The notes under the pieces: generated by a model
Seen by the model: the letters and a program-made list of their open reading frames with translations, nothing else
Database searches by the model: none
What the model was told of the DNA's origin: nothing
NCBI GenBank assembly: GCA_036496585.1
Contig: DASXLB010000060.1
Coordinates: 62,001-126,000, forward strand
Length of the DNA stretch: 64,000 nt
Origin: Vicinamibacterales bacterium
Lineage (GTDB): Bacteria > Acidobacteriota > Vicinamibacteria > Vicinamibacterales > 2-12-FULL-66-21
Reading direction: 5' to 3'
In this document: piece after piece, positions 49,552 through 58,850 of the stretch
Layout: every line of letters starts with the position of its first letter
How positions within the stretch are numbered: position 1 is the first letter of the stretch
Made by a program: the position numbers and the translations under genes

Positions 49552-51087
49552 ATGGCCAGTGCTGCGTATCCACACACCGTGTTGCTGATCACCCCGCCGT
49601 CCATCTTCCTGCTGGACGAGCGCGTCTTCATCAACCTCGGCATCCTCAAAGTTGCCGCCGCCCTCGAGCGCGAAGGGATCGCCGTCGAGCATCTCGATCT
49701 GTCCGGGACCGAGAACTATCTCGACGCGCTGGAAGAGCACCTATCGCGAAGCCGAGCCACTGTCGCGGGCGTGACGACCACCACGCCGCAGCTTCCGACC
49801 GTCGTCCACATCGTCGGGCGAATCCGCAGCGTCCGGCCTGACATCCGGATCGTGCTCGGCGGTCCGCACGTGACCCTGACCGCGTCGGCGGTGAAGCTGG
49901 AAGATCGCGCCGGACGCGCCGGGCGGGCCCGCGAGGCGATGGGACGCCTCGAGCGCCTTGCCGACGTGCTGGTCAGCGGAGACGGCGAGCTGGCCGTCTT
50001 CGAGGCCTTACGGGCCGATGCGCCGCGGCTGGTCGACGGCGACGACCCGCGCGGCGGGCTGTTCCTGACCAACGCCGCCTACGAATCCACGTCACTGCCG
50101 GCGCGCCACCTGGTCGACATGACGACCTATCGCTACGACATCGAAGGCCACCGCAGCACGAGCCTGATCGCACAGCTCGGGTGTCCGTTCGAATGCGGCT
50201 TCTGCGGCGGCCGCAACTCGAAGTCGCTGCGGCTGATCCGGACGCGATCGACCGAATCGATCGTCGCGGAAGTGCGGATGCTGCACCAGTCGCACGGCTA
50301 CACCGGCTTCATGTTCTACGACGACGAACTGAACGTGAACAAGAACATGGTGGGGCTGATGAACGCGCTGGCGCAGCTCCAGGAGGAGGTCGGCGCGGAG
50401 TTCCGATTCCGCGGCTTCGTCAAGGCCGAGCTGTTCACCCGCGAGCAGGCCGCGGCGATGTACCGCGCCGGGTTCCGCTGGCTGCTGTCGGGATTCGAAT
50501 CGGGCAGCCCGCGCATCCTCGAGAACATCAACAAGAAGGCGACGCTCGACGACAACACCCGCGCCATCGAGACCGCGAAGACGGCCGGCCTCAAGGTCAA
50601 GGCGCTGATGTCGGTCGGCCATCCGGCGGAATCGGAGCAGACGACGCGCGAAACCCAGGAATGGCTGCTGCGCGTCGCCCCCGACGATTTCGACTGCACG
50701 GTCATCACCGCCTATCCCGGCACCCCCTACTACGACGAGGCGCTGCCGCACGAAAGCCGCAGCGGCGTGTGGACGTACACGTATCGCCGCACCGGCGACC
50801 GCCTGCACGCCCTCGACATCGATTTCCTCGTGGTCGCCGACTACTACAAGGGCGATCCGAACGGCGGCTATCAGGCGTTCGTCTACACGGACTACCTGTC
50901 GTCCGAAGAGCTGGTGGCCCGGCGCAACTGGGTCGAGAGTTCGGTTCGCGCCAGCCTCGGTCTTCCCTATCCGCAGGCACGTCCGGCGCTCCGCTACGAG
51001 CACTCGACGGGACAGGGGGCGGCCGGCCTGCTGCCCGGCTTCATCTTCCGGCGCAGCGATCGCTCGGAGATCGACGCGGCGCGATGA
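49552..51087 (+). CDS. B12-binding-domain radical SAM protein
   Basis: A 511-residue radical SAM enzyme. Residues ~1-150 are a cobalamin-binding-like Rossmann domain (INLGILKVAAALEREGI, IRIVLGGPHVTL). The 4Fe-4S cluster motif CPFECGFCGG (CxxxCxxC) is near residue 212, followed by a TIM-barrel core with YDDELNVNKNM and LSGFESGSPRIL. Family members methylate unreactive carbons or rearrange lipid and natural-product intermediates. The TGA overlaps the GT2 start (ATGA). Together with the divergent methyltransferase and GT-C genes, a role in an envelope lipid or glycan is likely; the substrate is unknown. Confidence 0.9.
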   Translation: MASAAYPHTVLLITPPSIFLLDERVFINLGILKVAAALEREGIAVEHLDLSGTENYLDALEEHLSRSRATVAGVTTTTPQLPTVVHIVGRIRSVRPDIRIVLGGPHVTLTASAVKLEDRAGRAGRAREAMGRLERLADVLVSGDGELAVFEALRADAPRLVDGDDPRGGLFLTNAAYESTSLPARHLVDMTTYRYDIEGHRSTSLIAQLGCPFECGFCGGRNSKSLRLIRTRSTESIVAEVRMLHQSHGYTGFMFYDDELNVNKNMVGLMNALAQLQEEVGAEFRFRGFVKAELFTREQAAAMYRAGFRWLLSGFESGSPRILENINKKATLDDNTRAIETAKTAGLKVKALMSVGHPAESEQTTRETQEWLLRVAPDDFDCTVITAYPGTPYYDEALPHESRSGVWTYTYRRTGDRLHALDIDFLVVADYYKGDPNGGYQAFVYTDYLSSEELVARRNWVESSVRASLGLPYPQARPALRYEHSTGQGAAGLLPGFIFRRSDRSEIDAAR

Positions 51088-51785
51088 TTCGCGTCTCGAT
51101 TCTGGTCCCGGCCTACAACGAGGAAGCGACGATCGTCAACGTCCTCGAACGCGTGCGCGCACAGCACGTCGACGACGTCGCCTTCGAGGTCATCGTTGTC
51201 AACGACGGATCGAAGGACGGCACGCGCCGGCAGCTCGAGGCCCGCCCCGATCTCTACGACACGCTGATCAATCACGAGGTCAACAGCGGCAAGGGAGCCG
51301 CGGTCAAGTCGGCGCTGCGCGCCGCCACCGGCGACTACGTGCTGTTCCAGGACGCCGACCTGGAATACGACCCGTCGGAATACGAGAAGCTGCTCCTCCC
51401 CGTCCGGCAGTTCGACGCCGACATCGTCGTCGGCAGCCGTTTCCTCGCGCCGCTCTACACCCGCGTCCACTATCTGTGGCACAAGATCGGGAACAAGGCG
51501 ATCACGAACATGTTCAACGTCATGTTCAACAAGACGTTTACCGATCTCTACACCTGCTACGTGCTCTTCCGCCGTCGCTTGATCGACGCCGACGAGCTGC
51601 GGACGACGGGCTGGGAACAGCAGGCGGAAATCCTGTGCCTGGTGATCCGCCGCAGCAAGACGCACTACGAGGTGCCGATCGCCTACCACGGCCGCACCTA
51701 CGACCAGGGCAAGAAGATCCGGGCGCATCACGCCGCGATCGTCCTCTGGACGATCATCCGGACCCGCTTCCGTTCGGTGAGCTGA
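51084..51785 (+). CDS. family 2 glycosyltransferase (dolichyl-phosphate-mannose-synthase-like)
   Basis: A 233-residue cytoplasmic GT2. It has the start VSILVPAYNEEATIVNVL, a nucleotide-sugar-binding EVIVVNDGSKDGT, the DxD-type FQDADLEYDP and DIVVGSRFL. There is no membrane tail, so it resembles soluble polyprenyl-phosphate mannose/glucose synthases. These supply lipid-linked sugars to GT-C enzymes, which fits the two GT-C-like proteins encoded divergently. Start and stop overlap with the radical SAM gene set the ATG at 51084. Confidence 0.92.
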   Translation: MIRVSILVPAYNEEATIVNVLERVRAQHVDDVAFEVIVVNDGSKDGTRRQLEARPDLYDTLINHEVNSGKGAAVKSALRAATGDYVLFQDADLEYDPSEYEKLLLPVRQFDADIVVGSRFLAPLYTRVHYLWHKIGNKAITNMFNVMFNKTFTDLYTCYVLFRRRLIDADELRTTGWEQQAEILCLVIRRSKTHYEVPIAYHGRTYDQGKKIRAHHAAIVLWTIIRTRFRSVS

Positions 51786-51807
51786 CGCGGCCGCCGGCGG
51801 GATCGCA

Positions 51808-51813
51808 TAGCAT
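51808..51813 (+). promoter_or_regulatory. -10-like box of ggt
   Basis: TAGCAT is six bases before the ATG at 51820, fitting the leaderless pattern. Confidence 0.35.
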
Positions 51814-51819
51814 GCGCCG

Positions 51820-53511
51820 ATGCGAATCGCCGCCGCCATCATGATCGCCGCCGCCCTCTGGTCGCAGCAGCCGGCCGGTGATCGTCCAGCCGGCAACCTC
51901 CGCGGCACGCGCTCGGTCGTCCTGGCGCGAAACGGCGTCATCGCGACGAGCCAGCCGCTCGCCACGGCAGCCGGCCTGCGCGTCCTGCAGAGCGGGGGCA
52001 ACGCCGTCGACGCCGCGGTGACCGCCGCCATGGTCCTCTCGGTCGTCGAGCCGACCATGAACGGACCCGGCGGCGATCTGTTCGCGATGGTCTATTCCGC
52101 GAAAGACCACAAAGTGCACGCGCTCAATGCGAGCGGCCGCGCCGGTTCGCTCGCCACCCCGGACGAGTTCGCGCGGCGCGGCGCCCGGCGCATCCCGTTG
52201 CGCGGAGAGCTGAGCGTCACGGTGCCCGGCGTGGTCGACGGCTGGAACGAGCTGCTGACGAAATACGGAACCCATTCGCTTGGCGCCGCGCTGCAGCCGG
52301 CGATCCGATACGCCCGCGACGGCTATGCGGTCAGCGAGATCATCGCCGGCCAGTGGAAGGACGTCGAGCCGATGCTGGCGAGCGACGCGAATGCGGCGAA
52401 GACCTTCCTGATCGACGGCCGGGCTCCCAGGCCCGGCGATGTTTTCCGCAACCCGAACCTCGCGGCGTCGCTCGAGCTGATCGCCAGGGAGGGCCGTGAC
52501 GCGTTCTACACCGGCGCGATCGGCGCCGCCATCGCCGGCGAGATGGAGAAGCGCCACGGTCTCGTCACGGCGAAGGATCTGGCCGGCCACCACGGCGACT
52601 GGGTGGATCCGATCTCGACCACTTACCGCGGCTACCAGGTGCTGGAGCTGCCGCCGAACACGCAGGGGGTCGCCGCGCTCGAGATGCTCAACATCCTCGA
52701 GGGCTACGACCTCGCGGCGATGGGCTGGGGCACCGCGCGCTATCTCCACACGCTGGTCGAGGCCAAGCGGATTGCCTTCGCGGATCGCGGCGCGTGGATC
52801 GGCGATGCGTCTTCGACGCCGACGTCCGCTGTCGCGCAGATGCTGTCGAAGGACTACGCGGCGAGCCGACGTCGCGAGATCGATCCCGCCAGGGCGTCGG
52901 ACCACCGGCCGCTGTCGCTCGACGGCCGCACCACCCCGCAGGGACTCGACGAGCCGATCGGCCGGGGCGACACCGTGTATCTGACGGCGGCCGACGCCGA
53001 CGGCAACGTCGTGTCGCTCATCCAGTCGCTCTACGAGACCTTCGGCTCGGGCATTGTCGCGGGCGACACCGGGATCATGCTCCACGACCGCGGCAACCTC
53101 TTCACGCTGACCCCCGGCCACCCGAACCAGATCGCGCCGGGCAAGCGGCCGTTCCACACGCTGATTCCGGCCATGGTGATGAAGGACGGCGTGCCCTGGG
53201 TGTCGTTCGGGGTGATGGGCGGCGACATGCAGGCGCAGGGGCACGCGCAGGTGCTCGTCAACCTGATCGACTTCGGGATGAACATCCAGGAGGCCGGAGA
53301 GGCGCCGCGGTTCCGAGACAGCGGCGCGGGACTGGCGCTGGAATCGGCGTTCTCCGAGGAGGCGCGGACCGGCCTCACCGCGCGCGGCTACACGTTGATC
53401 CAGAGCGTCGGCGTCTGGGGTGGGTTCCAGGGGATTCTCATCGACCCCAAGACGCACGTGCTGCAGGCGGGATCGGATCCGAGAAAAGACGGGATGGCGG
53501 CCGGCTGGTAG
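51820..53511 (+). CDS. ggt: gamma-glutamyltransferase
   Basis: A 563-residue Ntn-hydrolase precursor that hydrolyses or transfers gamma-glutamyl groups, for example from glutathione, in the periplasm. The short signal MRIAAAIMIAAALWSQQ is followed by the large subunit with LQSGGNAVDAAVTAAM and EPTMNGPGGDLFAMVY. Self-cleavage and the catalytic threonine lie in GRGDTVYLTAADADGNVVSL. The small subunit contains PNQIAPGKRPFHTLIPAM and the glycine-rich GVMGGDMQAQGH. All key regions are intact. It stands alone in front of the ornithine-cyclodeaminase-family gene. Confidence 0.93.
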   Translation: MRIAAAIMIAAALWSQQPAGDRPAGNLRGTRSVVLARNGVIATSQPLATAAGLRVLQSGGNAVDAAVTAAMVLSVVEPTMNGPGGDLFAMVYSAKDHKVHALNASGRAGSLATPDEFARRGARRIPLRGELSVTVPGVVDGWNELLTKYGTHSLGAALQPAIRYARDGYAVSEIIAGQWKDVEPMLASDANAAKTFLIDGRAPRPGDVFRNPNLAASLELIAREGRDAFYTGAIGAAIAGEMEKRHGLVTAKDLAGHHGDWVDPISTTYRGYQVLELPPNTQGVAALEMLNILEGYDLAAMGWGTARYLHTLVEAKRIAFADRGAWIGDASSTPTSAVAQMLSKDYAASRRREIDPARASDHRPLSLDGRTTPQGLDEPIGRGDTVYLTAADADGNVVSLIQSLYETFGSGIVAGDTGIMLHDRGNLFTLTPGHPNQIAPGKRPFHTLIPAMVMKDGVPWVSFGVMGGDMQAQGHAQVLVNLIDFGMNIQEAGEAPRFRDSGAGLALESAFSEEARTGLTARGYTLIQSVGVWGGFQGILIDPKTHVLQAGSDPRKDGMAAGW

Positions 53512-53542
53512 CCGCGGCGGCGCTGGCGAACGTGGCGTGTGC

Positions 53543-53548
53543 TAACGT
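53543..53548 (+). promoter_or_regulatory. -10-like box of the cyclodeaminase-family gene
   Basis: TAACGT is nine bases before the ATG at 53558; no Shine-Dalgarno is present. Confidence 0.3.
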
Positions 53549-53557
53549 GCGCGGCGT

Positions 53558-54535
53558 ATGCCGGTGCTCCTGACAGAAGCGGACGTGCGTGCCGTCCTGC
53601 CGATGGACGACCTGATTGCCGCGATGGAGACGGCGCTCGAGCGCTTCTCAGCGGGCGCGGTGCGGCAGCCGCTCCGCAGCGTCGTGGACACGGGCGGCCA
53701 CGGCTTCTACGGCGTGATGCCGGCCTACCTCGAGGACCCGCCGGCGCTCGGCACCAAGCTCGTGTCGGTCTATCACGGCAATCCGGCCCGCGGACTGACC
53801 TCGCACCTGGCGACGATCGTCCTGCACGATCCGGAGACCGGCGAACTGCAGGCGGTCATGGACGGCCGCTACATCACCGAGGCGCGGACGGCCGCCGTGT
53901 CGGCGGCATCGGTCAGACGACTGGCGCGCGAAGATGCGCGCGCGCTTGCGATCTTCGGGACGGGCGTGCAGGCCCGCAGTCATGCGGCAGCGCTGCTGCG
54001 GGTCCGCCCCTTCGCCTCGATTCGCGTCTGGGGGCGGCATGGCGATCGCGCCGCGGCGCTGGCGCGCGACCTGGCGGTGTCGACAGGCGTACGAGTCGAA
54101 GCCGTGGCGACGGCTCGCGATGCGGCCGCCGGCGCCGACGTCATCGCGCTGGTGACCGCGTCGACCGAGCCCGTGCTGACGCGCGACGTGGTGCGCGAGG
54201 GCACGCACGTCTGCGCCGTCGGGGCCTGCCGTCCCAATCAACGCGAGATGGATACGGCGCTCGTCCGGGCGGGATGCGTGTTCGTCGATTCGCGCGAAGG
54301 CGCACTGGCCGAAGCCGGCGACCTGGTGATCCCGATGAAGGAAGGCGCCATCGAGGCCTCGCACATCGCGGCCGAGCTCGGCGAGGTCATCGGCGGACGT
54401 CATCCGGGGCGGCGCACCACTGACGAGATCACCATCTTCAAATCGCTGGGTATGGCTGTGGAAGACGTCGCCGCGGCGAGGCTGGCCTTCGAGCGATCGG
54501 TGGCGGCCGGGCTGGGGCGCGGGGTGATCGTGTAG
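53558..54535 (+). CDS. ornithine cyclodeaminase / mu-crystallin family protein
   Basis: A 325-residue NAD(P)-binding protein. LTEADVRAVLPMDDLIAAME is typical of the amino end and GTKLVSVYHGNP of the substrate site. The dinucleotide motif is LAIFGTGVQARSHAAAL, and the family-typical DEITIFKSLGMAVEDVAAA lies near the end. Members convert ornithine to proline, reduce cyclic imines, or make amino-acid precursors of natural products. The substrate cannot be read from sequence. Confidence 0.92.
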   Translation: MPVLLTEADVRAVLPMDDLIAAMETALERFSAGAVRQPLRSVVDTGGHGFYGVMPAYLEDPPALGTKLVSVYHGNPARGLTSHLATIVLHDPETGELQAVMDGRYITEARTAAVSAASVRRLAREDARALAIFGTGVQARSHAAALLRVRPFASIRVWGRHGDRAAALARDLAVSTGVRVEAVATARDAAAGADVIALVTASTEPVLTRDVVREGTHVCAVGACRPNQREMDTALVRAGCVFVDSREGALAEAGDLVIPMKEGAIEASHIAAELGEVIGGRHPGRRTTDEITIFKSLGMAVEDVAAARLAFERSVAAGLGRGVIV

Positions 54536-54598
54536 GTTCGCGGTTCGCTGCCGGCCGACTGTGCCGTACGCCTGGCCATCGGTCATCCGTTACGCAGC

Positions 54599-54604
54599 TA
54601 TCAT
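54599..54604 (+). promoter_or_regulatory. -10-like box of the TPR gene
   Basis: TATCAT is five bases before the ATG at 54610. The AGG in the spacer is too close to the start for normal initiation. Confidence 0.4.
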
Positions 54605-54609
54605 AGGTA

Positions 54610-55794
54610 ATGGTGCGGACCGGACCCACGAGGCTGGCGATCGCCGTCGCGGCGATCTGCCTGCTGATCGCCGCGCCGCTATCGGCCCAGAGCACCCGTG
54701 AGCTGCGCGATCGCGCCACGGATCTCGCCTACAACCTCGACTACGACGAGGCCGCCCGGCTGCTTCGGCAGGCGGTGGCCCAGGAGCCGTCGAACCCGGA
54801 CAACCACCGCGCGCTTGCCGCCACGCTGTGGTTGAAGGTCCTGTTCCTGCGCGGCGCGGTCACGGTCGATCACTATCTGGGCGGTTTCTCCAAGTCGACC
54901 GTCACGCTGAAGAAGCCGCCGCCCGAGCTCGACGCCGAGTTCCGGAGCGAAACGGCGAAGGCCGTCGAACTCGCGGAGCACGACGTCGCCGCCCGCCCGA
55001 CGGACGCACTCGCCCATCTCAATCTGGGCTCCTCGCTGGGCCTGCAGGCCTCGTACATGGCCTCGGTCGAGGGCCATATGATGGCCGGGTTCAAAGGGGC
55101 GCGGCGCAGCTACGACGAGTGCGAGCAGGCCATGGCGCTCGACCCGTCGAGCAAGGAGCCGCAGCTCGTCGTCGGCACCTATCGCTACATCGTCTCGACG
55201 TTGTCGCTGCCGATGCGGATGATGGCCTACATGGCCGGGTTCGGCAGCGGCAAGGAACGCGGCCTGAAGATGATCGAGGAAACCGCCGCCTCGAACGCGG
55301 AGAATCGCGCCGACGCGGAGTTCGCGCTCGTTCTGCTCTATAACAGGGAGCATCGCTATCAGGATGCCCAACGGGTACTGGGAGAGCTGCACCGTCAGTT
55401 TCCTCGCAACCGGCTGATCGTCCTCGAGAATGGCGCCACGGCGTTGCGCGCCGGCCGGGCGCGGGAGGCCGACACGGTGCTGACCGAGGGTCTCCAGACA
55501 CTGGCCCGGGATCCGCGGCCGCGCATGCCGGGAGAGGAAGCGCTCTGGCGCTACAAGCGCGGCGCCGCCCGGGTGCGCCTGAAGCGCTTCGCCGAGGCGC
55601 GCGAAGACCTGGCGGTGGCGCTGGGGCCCGACTCGCTGACGTGGGTGAAAGGGCGCGCGCACCTCGAAACCGCGCGCATCGCGGTCGATCAGGGAAACGC
55701 CGATACGGCGAAGCGGGAAGCGGCGAGCGCGATGGCCGACTGCGAAGCCGGCAACGATCCGATCTGCGTCGACGAGGCGAGAAAGATTCGATAG
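54610..55794 (+). CDS. exported TPR-type protein
   Basis: A 394-residue exported protein. The signal MVRTGPTRLAIAVAAICLLI with AAPLSAQ is followed by helical repeats of TPR type (YNLDYDEAARLLRQAVAQEP, RYQDAQRVLGELHRQFPRN, RFAEAREDLAVAL). A middle region with an unusual Met-rich stretch (LPMRMMAYMAGFGSG) may touch the membrane. It likely acts as a scaffold in the periplasm. Its TAG is followed immediately by the next ATG, so the pair is co-translated. Confidence 0.85.
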   Translation: MVRTGPTRLAIAVAAICLLIAAPLSAQSTRELRDRATDLAYNLDYDEAARLLRQAVAQEPSNPDNHRALAATLWLKVLFLRGAVTVDHYLGGFSKSTVTLKKPPPELDAEFRSETAKAVELAEHDVAARPTDALAHLNLGSSLGLQASYMASVEGHMMAGFKGARRSYDECEQAMALDPSSKEPQLVVGTYRYIVSTLSLPMRMMAYMAGFGSGKERGLKMIEETAASNAENRADAEFALVLLYNREHRYQDAQRVLGELHRQFPRNRLIVLENGATALRAGRAREADTVLTEGLQTLARDPRPRMPGEEALWRYKRGAARVRLKRFAEAREDLAVALGPDSLTWVKGRAHLETARIAVDQGNADTAKREAASAMADCEAGNDPICVDEARKIR

Positions 55795-56289
55795 ATGGCG
55801 AGAGTCAAGACCTGGGTCTGGGCGATCATCGGCGTCATCGCGATCGGCATCCTCGGCATCGTCGCCTTGGCGGCGGCCGGATTGTGGTTCGTGCGCTCGC
55901 ACGTCGACGTGCGGCCGACGACAACCACCGCCGCGGCGACCGATTTCGACACCGTCCGGACGCGGTTCGCCGGGCAGGCCCCGCTCATCGAGCTCGACGA
56001 TCATGGCGAGTTCATCCGAGCGAACACCGATCGCCCGGCCGGCGCCGGCCGCCCCGAGACGCTGCACGTGATGGCCTTCGACGCCGAGAACGAGAAAGTG
56101 ATCACGATGGAGCTGCCGTTCTGGCTGCTGCGGCTCAAGTCGGGCGGCACCCGCTTTTCGATGGGCGGCGAGGATGTCGACCTCGCGAAGCTGCGGCTGA
56201 CCGTCGAAGATCTCGAACGCTTCGGACCGACGCTGATCGTCGACCACAAGGACGCGCGCGGGCGACGCGTGCTGGTGTGGACGCAGTAG
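55795..56289 (+). CDS. membrane-anchored hypothetical protein
   Basis: A 164-residue protein I do not recognise. One amino-terminal transmembrane helix (WVWAIIGVIAIGILGIVALA) is followed by an extracytoplasmic domain with LHVMAFDAENEKVITMELPF and LRLTVEDLERFGPTLIVDHK. It is directly coupled to the TPR gene. Its 3' end abuts that of the convergent MscS-type channel gene. Confidence 0.7.
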   Translation: MARVKTWVWAIIGVIAIGILGIVALAAAGLWFVRSHVDVRPTTTTAAATDFDTVRTRFAGQAPLIELDDHGEFIRANTDRPAGAGRPETLHVMAFDAENEKVITMELPFWLLRLKSGGTRFSMGGEDVDLAKLRLTVEDLERFGPTLIVDHKDARGRRVLVWTQ

Positions 56290-57690
56290 TCAGCCGACGC
56301 GCAGGAACTTCTTCATCCGCGACATGAACGTCGCGGTTTCGGTGGCCGCGGCGCCGTTGACGGCGCTGCGCGCCGCTTCGAGGCCGGCCCGCCGGGCCAG
56401 TGCGGCCGCGCCGATCCGCTCGAGCGCTTCGGGATGGACGGCGGCGAAGCGGCGGAACAGATCGGCGCCGATCTCGATCACCTCGACGTCGCCGACGGCC
56501 AGCACGGTCGCGGTCCGCGGGTCGCCGGTGAGCAGCGACATCTCGCCGAAATAGCCGCCGGCCTCGATGCGGGCGACCTCCGTGCGCGTCTCTTCGATGA
56601 GGACCGCCACCGTCCCCTGCGCCACCACGAACATCGACTGGCCGGGGTCCCCCTGTCGCACCACCGTCTCCCCGGCGCCGTAGACCGCGCTGCCGGCGGC
56701 CAGCGCGAGCTCGCGCCTGAACTCCGGCGGCATCCCGGCGAACAGGTCGATGCGCGTCAGCACGCGCTCGATCGCATCGGCCTTGGCCCGCGGGTCGGGG
56801 TCCTTCCAGTCGCGGCTGTATTCGATCTGGATCGGCCACGGAATCTCGATGCCGTGGCGCTGGAACGAGTAGTAGATCGCCGTCCGGACCTCGTCGCGCG
56901 CCAGTTCGTCCTCGCCGAAGTCGCTGATCCAGAAGCGCGCCTTGTAGGCAATCGCCGAGGCGTCGAACGCCTGCAGCACCACGTCTGGAGCCGGCGCCTG
57001 CAGCACGTGGGTGCAGTGCCGTACCGCCTCGAGGATCGCCGCCTTCACCTGGTTGGGCGCGGTCAGATACGACGCGCCGACGTCGACGGAGAGGCGCATC
57101 GGCGCCGCCGGCTGCGAATAGTTGGTGATCGCCTCCTTCGAGACGACGTTGTTCGGCACGACCACCAGGTTGCCCGCCTTGGTGCGCAGCTTCGTTGCCC
57201 GCCACGTGACCTCGACGACCCGCCCTTCGAAGTCGGCGATCTTGACCCAGTGGCCGACGTGGAACGGGCGCTCGCTCTGGATGGCGAGCCCGGCGAAGGC
57301 GTTCCCGAGCGTATCCTGCAGCGCAAACCCCAACACCACCGCGCTGACGGCGGACGTGGTCAGCAGCTGCTGGCTCAGGAAGGTGGAAGCGAGCAGCACC
57401 AGGGCCAGCACCACCGCGTCCTGCAGGATGGTCGGGAACCGGTCGGGGACGCGGTCTTCGCGCAGCGGGTTGATCACCAGCACCACGACGGCGTTGATGA
57501 TCGCGGCCGCCACCGCGAGCCGCGAAAAGGCGCCTAACTCGGAGATGGTCTCGCCCGAGAGATGCAGGCGGGTGTCCCAGAGCATCAGCACGAGATCGGA
57601 CGCGACGAAGGCGACGAGCAGCGCCACCGACAAGCGCAGCTTGCGCCGCACCAGCCGGTTGACGGTCAGGCTCATCGTCCCGAGCAGCAC
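56290..57690 (-). CDS. MscS-family channel with cyclic-nucleotide-binding domain (bCNG type)
   Basis: A 466-residue (perhaps 481) inner-membrane channel. The pore-lining MscS helix and beta domain are recognisable by GFALQDTLGNAFAGLAIQ and FHVGHWVKIADFEGRVVEV, then VVVPNNVVSKEAITNYS. Residues ~330-450 form a cyclic-nucleotide-binding domain with its phosphate cassette GGYFGEMSLLTGDPRTATVL, including the arginine that contacts the phosphate. Bacterial cyclic-nucleotide-gated MscS relatives are known. The GTG at 57690 cuts the first helix; a CTG at 57735 with AAGAAGGA before it would complete it. It is co-directional with, and nearly overlaps, the M48 and cyclase genes. Confidence 0.9.
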   Translation of the reverse strand: MLLGTMSLTVNRLVRRKLRLSVALLVAFVASDLVLMLWDTRLHLSGETISELGAFSRLAVAAAIINAVVVLVINPLREDRVPDRFPTILQDAVVLALVLLASTFLSQQLLTTSAVSAVVLGFALQDTLGNAFAGLAIQSERPFHVGHWVKIADFEGRVVEVTWRATKLRTKAGNLVVVPNNVVSKEAITNYSQPAAPMRLSVDVGASYLTAPNQVKAAILEAVRHCTHVLQAPAPDVVLQAFDASAIAYKARFWISDFGEDELARDEVRTAIYYSFQRHGIEIPWPIQIEYSRDWKDPDPRAKADAIERVLTRIDLFAGMPPEFRRELALAAGSAVYGAGETVVRQGDPGQSMFVVAQGTVAVLIEETRTEVARIEAGGYFGEMSLLTGDPRTATVLAVGDVEVIEIGADLFRRFAAVHPEALERIGAAALARRAGLEAARSAVNGAAATETATFMSRMKKFLRVG

Positions 57691-57731
57691 GGCGACGGCC
57701 GTGATGCCCAGGATGACGTGTTCGGCGTGGC

Positions 57732-58850
57732 TCAGACGATGTCCTTCTTGAAGGCGGTGATCTCGGCCGGTGTCAGCTTGACCAGGACGGGCGCCGGGTT
57801 GCTGCCGCCTTTGGCGTCGCGATCCGGCACGCCGCCGCGCGCGCCGGCCGACGCGGTCTGCTGCGCCGACGCCTGCTGCTTGCCGCCGCTCTCTGTGGTG
57901 CCGCCCTTCTTCTTCGAGTCGTCGCGCGCGTCGGTCTTCTTCTTCTCGCCGCTCGCCAGCCCGGACGCGCCCGCGTCGACCGTCGGGATCTCGCTGAGCG
58001 GCTTGGCGTCGAAGGTCACGTCCTGCTTGTAGCGCGCCGCCACCAGCGCCTTGCCGGCGAGCTTGTCGGCGCCGATCTCCTTGTTGATGGCGGCGATGCG
58101 ATCCTTGATGACCGGGTGCGACACGAAGAAGCCGTTCGGTTCACTCTGATTCGCGTTGCGATCGGCGACCTTCTGAAGGGCCGTCGCCAGACCGTTCGCG
58201 GCGTAGCCGGCCTTGCTGGCGATCTGGATGCCGATCGCGTCGGCCTCGCTCTCGTCGGCGCGGCTGTACGCCCCGTCGAACAGCTTCTGGAACGACTTAT
58301 CGGCAAGCTTGGCGATCATGTCCTTGGTCATCCCGCCCTTGCCGGCGGCGTTGGCCCCCATATCGATCTCCTTGCCGCGCTTGATCGCCTCGACGGTGTG
58401 CTTCTTGGTGACGTGGGTGATCTCGTGGCCGAGGACGCCGGCGAGCTCTGCCTCGTTCTTCATCAGGCCGAGCAGGCCGCGGGTGATGTGGATGAACCCT
58501 CCCGGCGCCGCGTAGGCGTTGACGCCGTCGGTGTCGAGCACGATGAATCGCCAGTCGAGCCCCGGACGCGAACTGCCCTGCGCGACGACCGTGCCGACCA
58601 GGGTCACGTACTTCGTGAGGCTCGGATCCTGCGTGACGCCGAAGCGGAGGCGCAGTTTCGTGCTGACCTGTTCGCCGAGCTGGCGCTCCTCCGCGTCGGT
58701 GACGTTCCAGTCGTCGTACTGCTTCTTGGCGGAGGCGGCCGTATCGGCGCCCTTCTTGATCTTGCCGAGCGCACCGCCGAACTGCGCGCGCGCCGGCGCT
58801 GCGGCGCCCGCGACGAAGATCGCGGAGAGGACGAATGCTGCTGCCTTCAT
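57732..58850 (-). CDS. exported M48-family metallopeptidase
   Basis: A 372-residue exported zinc protease. The signal MKAAAFVLSAIFVAGAAAPA is followed by a catalytic domain with the HExxH motif in LGHEITHVTKKHTVEA and the third ligand in ESEADAIGIQIA. NAYAAPGGFIHITRGLL is also typical. The last ~110 residues are a charged, low-complexity linker and tail. It is similar to periplasmic BepA/LoiP-type or acidobacterial M48 proteins. The ATG overlaps the cyclase stop (ATGA) and its own stop overlaps a possible CTG start of the channel gene. It may process an envelope partner of the signalling pair. Confidence 0.92.
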   Translation of the reverse strand: MKAAAFVLSAIFVAGAAAPARAQFGGALGKIKKGADTAASAKKQYDDWNVTDAEERQLGEQVSTKLRLRFGVTQDPSLTKYVTLVGTVVAQGSSRPGLDWRFIVLDTDGVNAYAAPGGFIHITRGLLGLMKNEAELAGVLGHEITHVTKKHTVEAIKRGKEIDMGANAAGKGGMTKDMIAKLADKSFQKLFDGAYSRADESEADAIGIQIASKAGYAANGLATALQKVADRNANQSEPNGFFVSHPVIKDRIAAINKEIGADKLAGKALVAARYKQDVTFDAKPLSEIPTVDAGASGLASGEKKKTDARDDSKKKGGTTESGGKQQASAQQTASAGARGGVPDRDAKGGSNPAPVLVKLTPAEITAFKKDIV

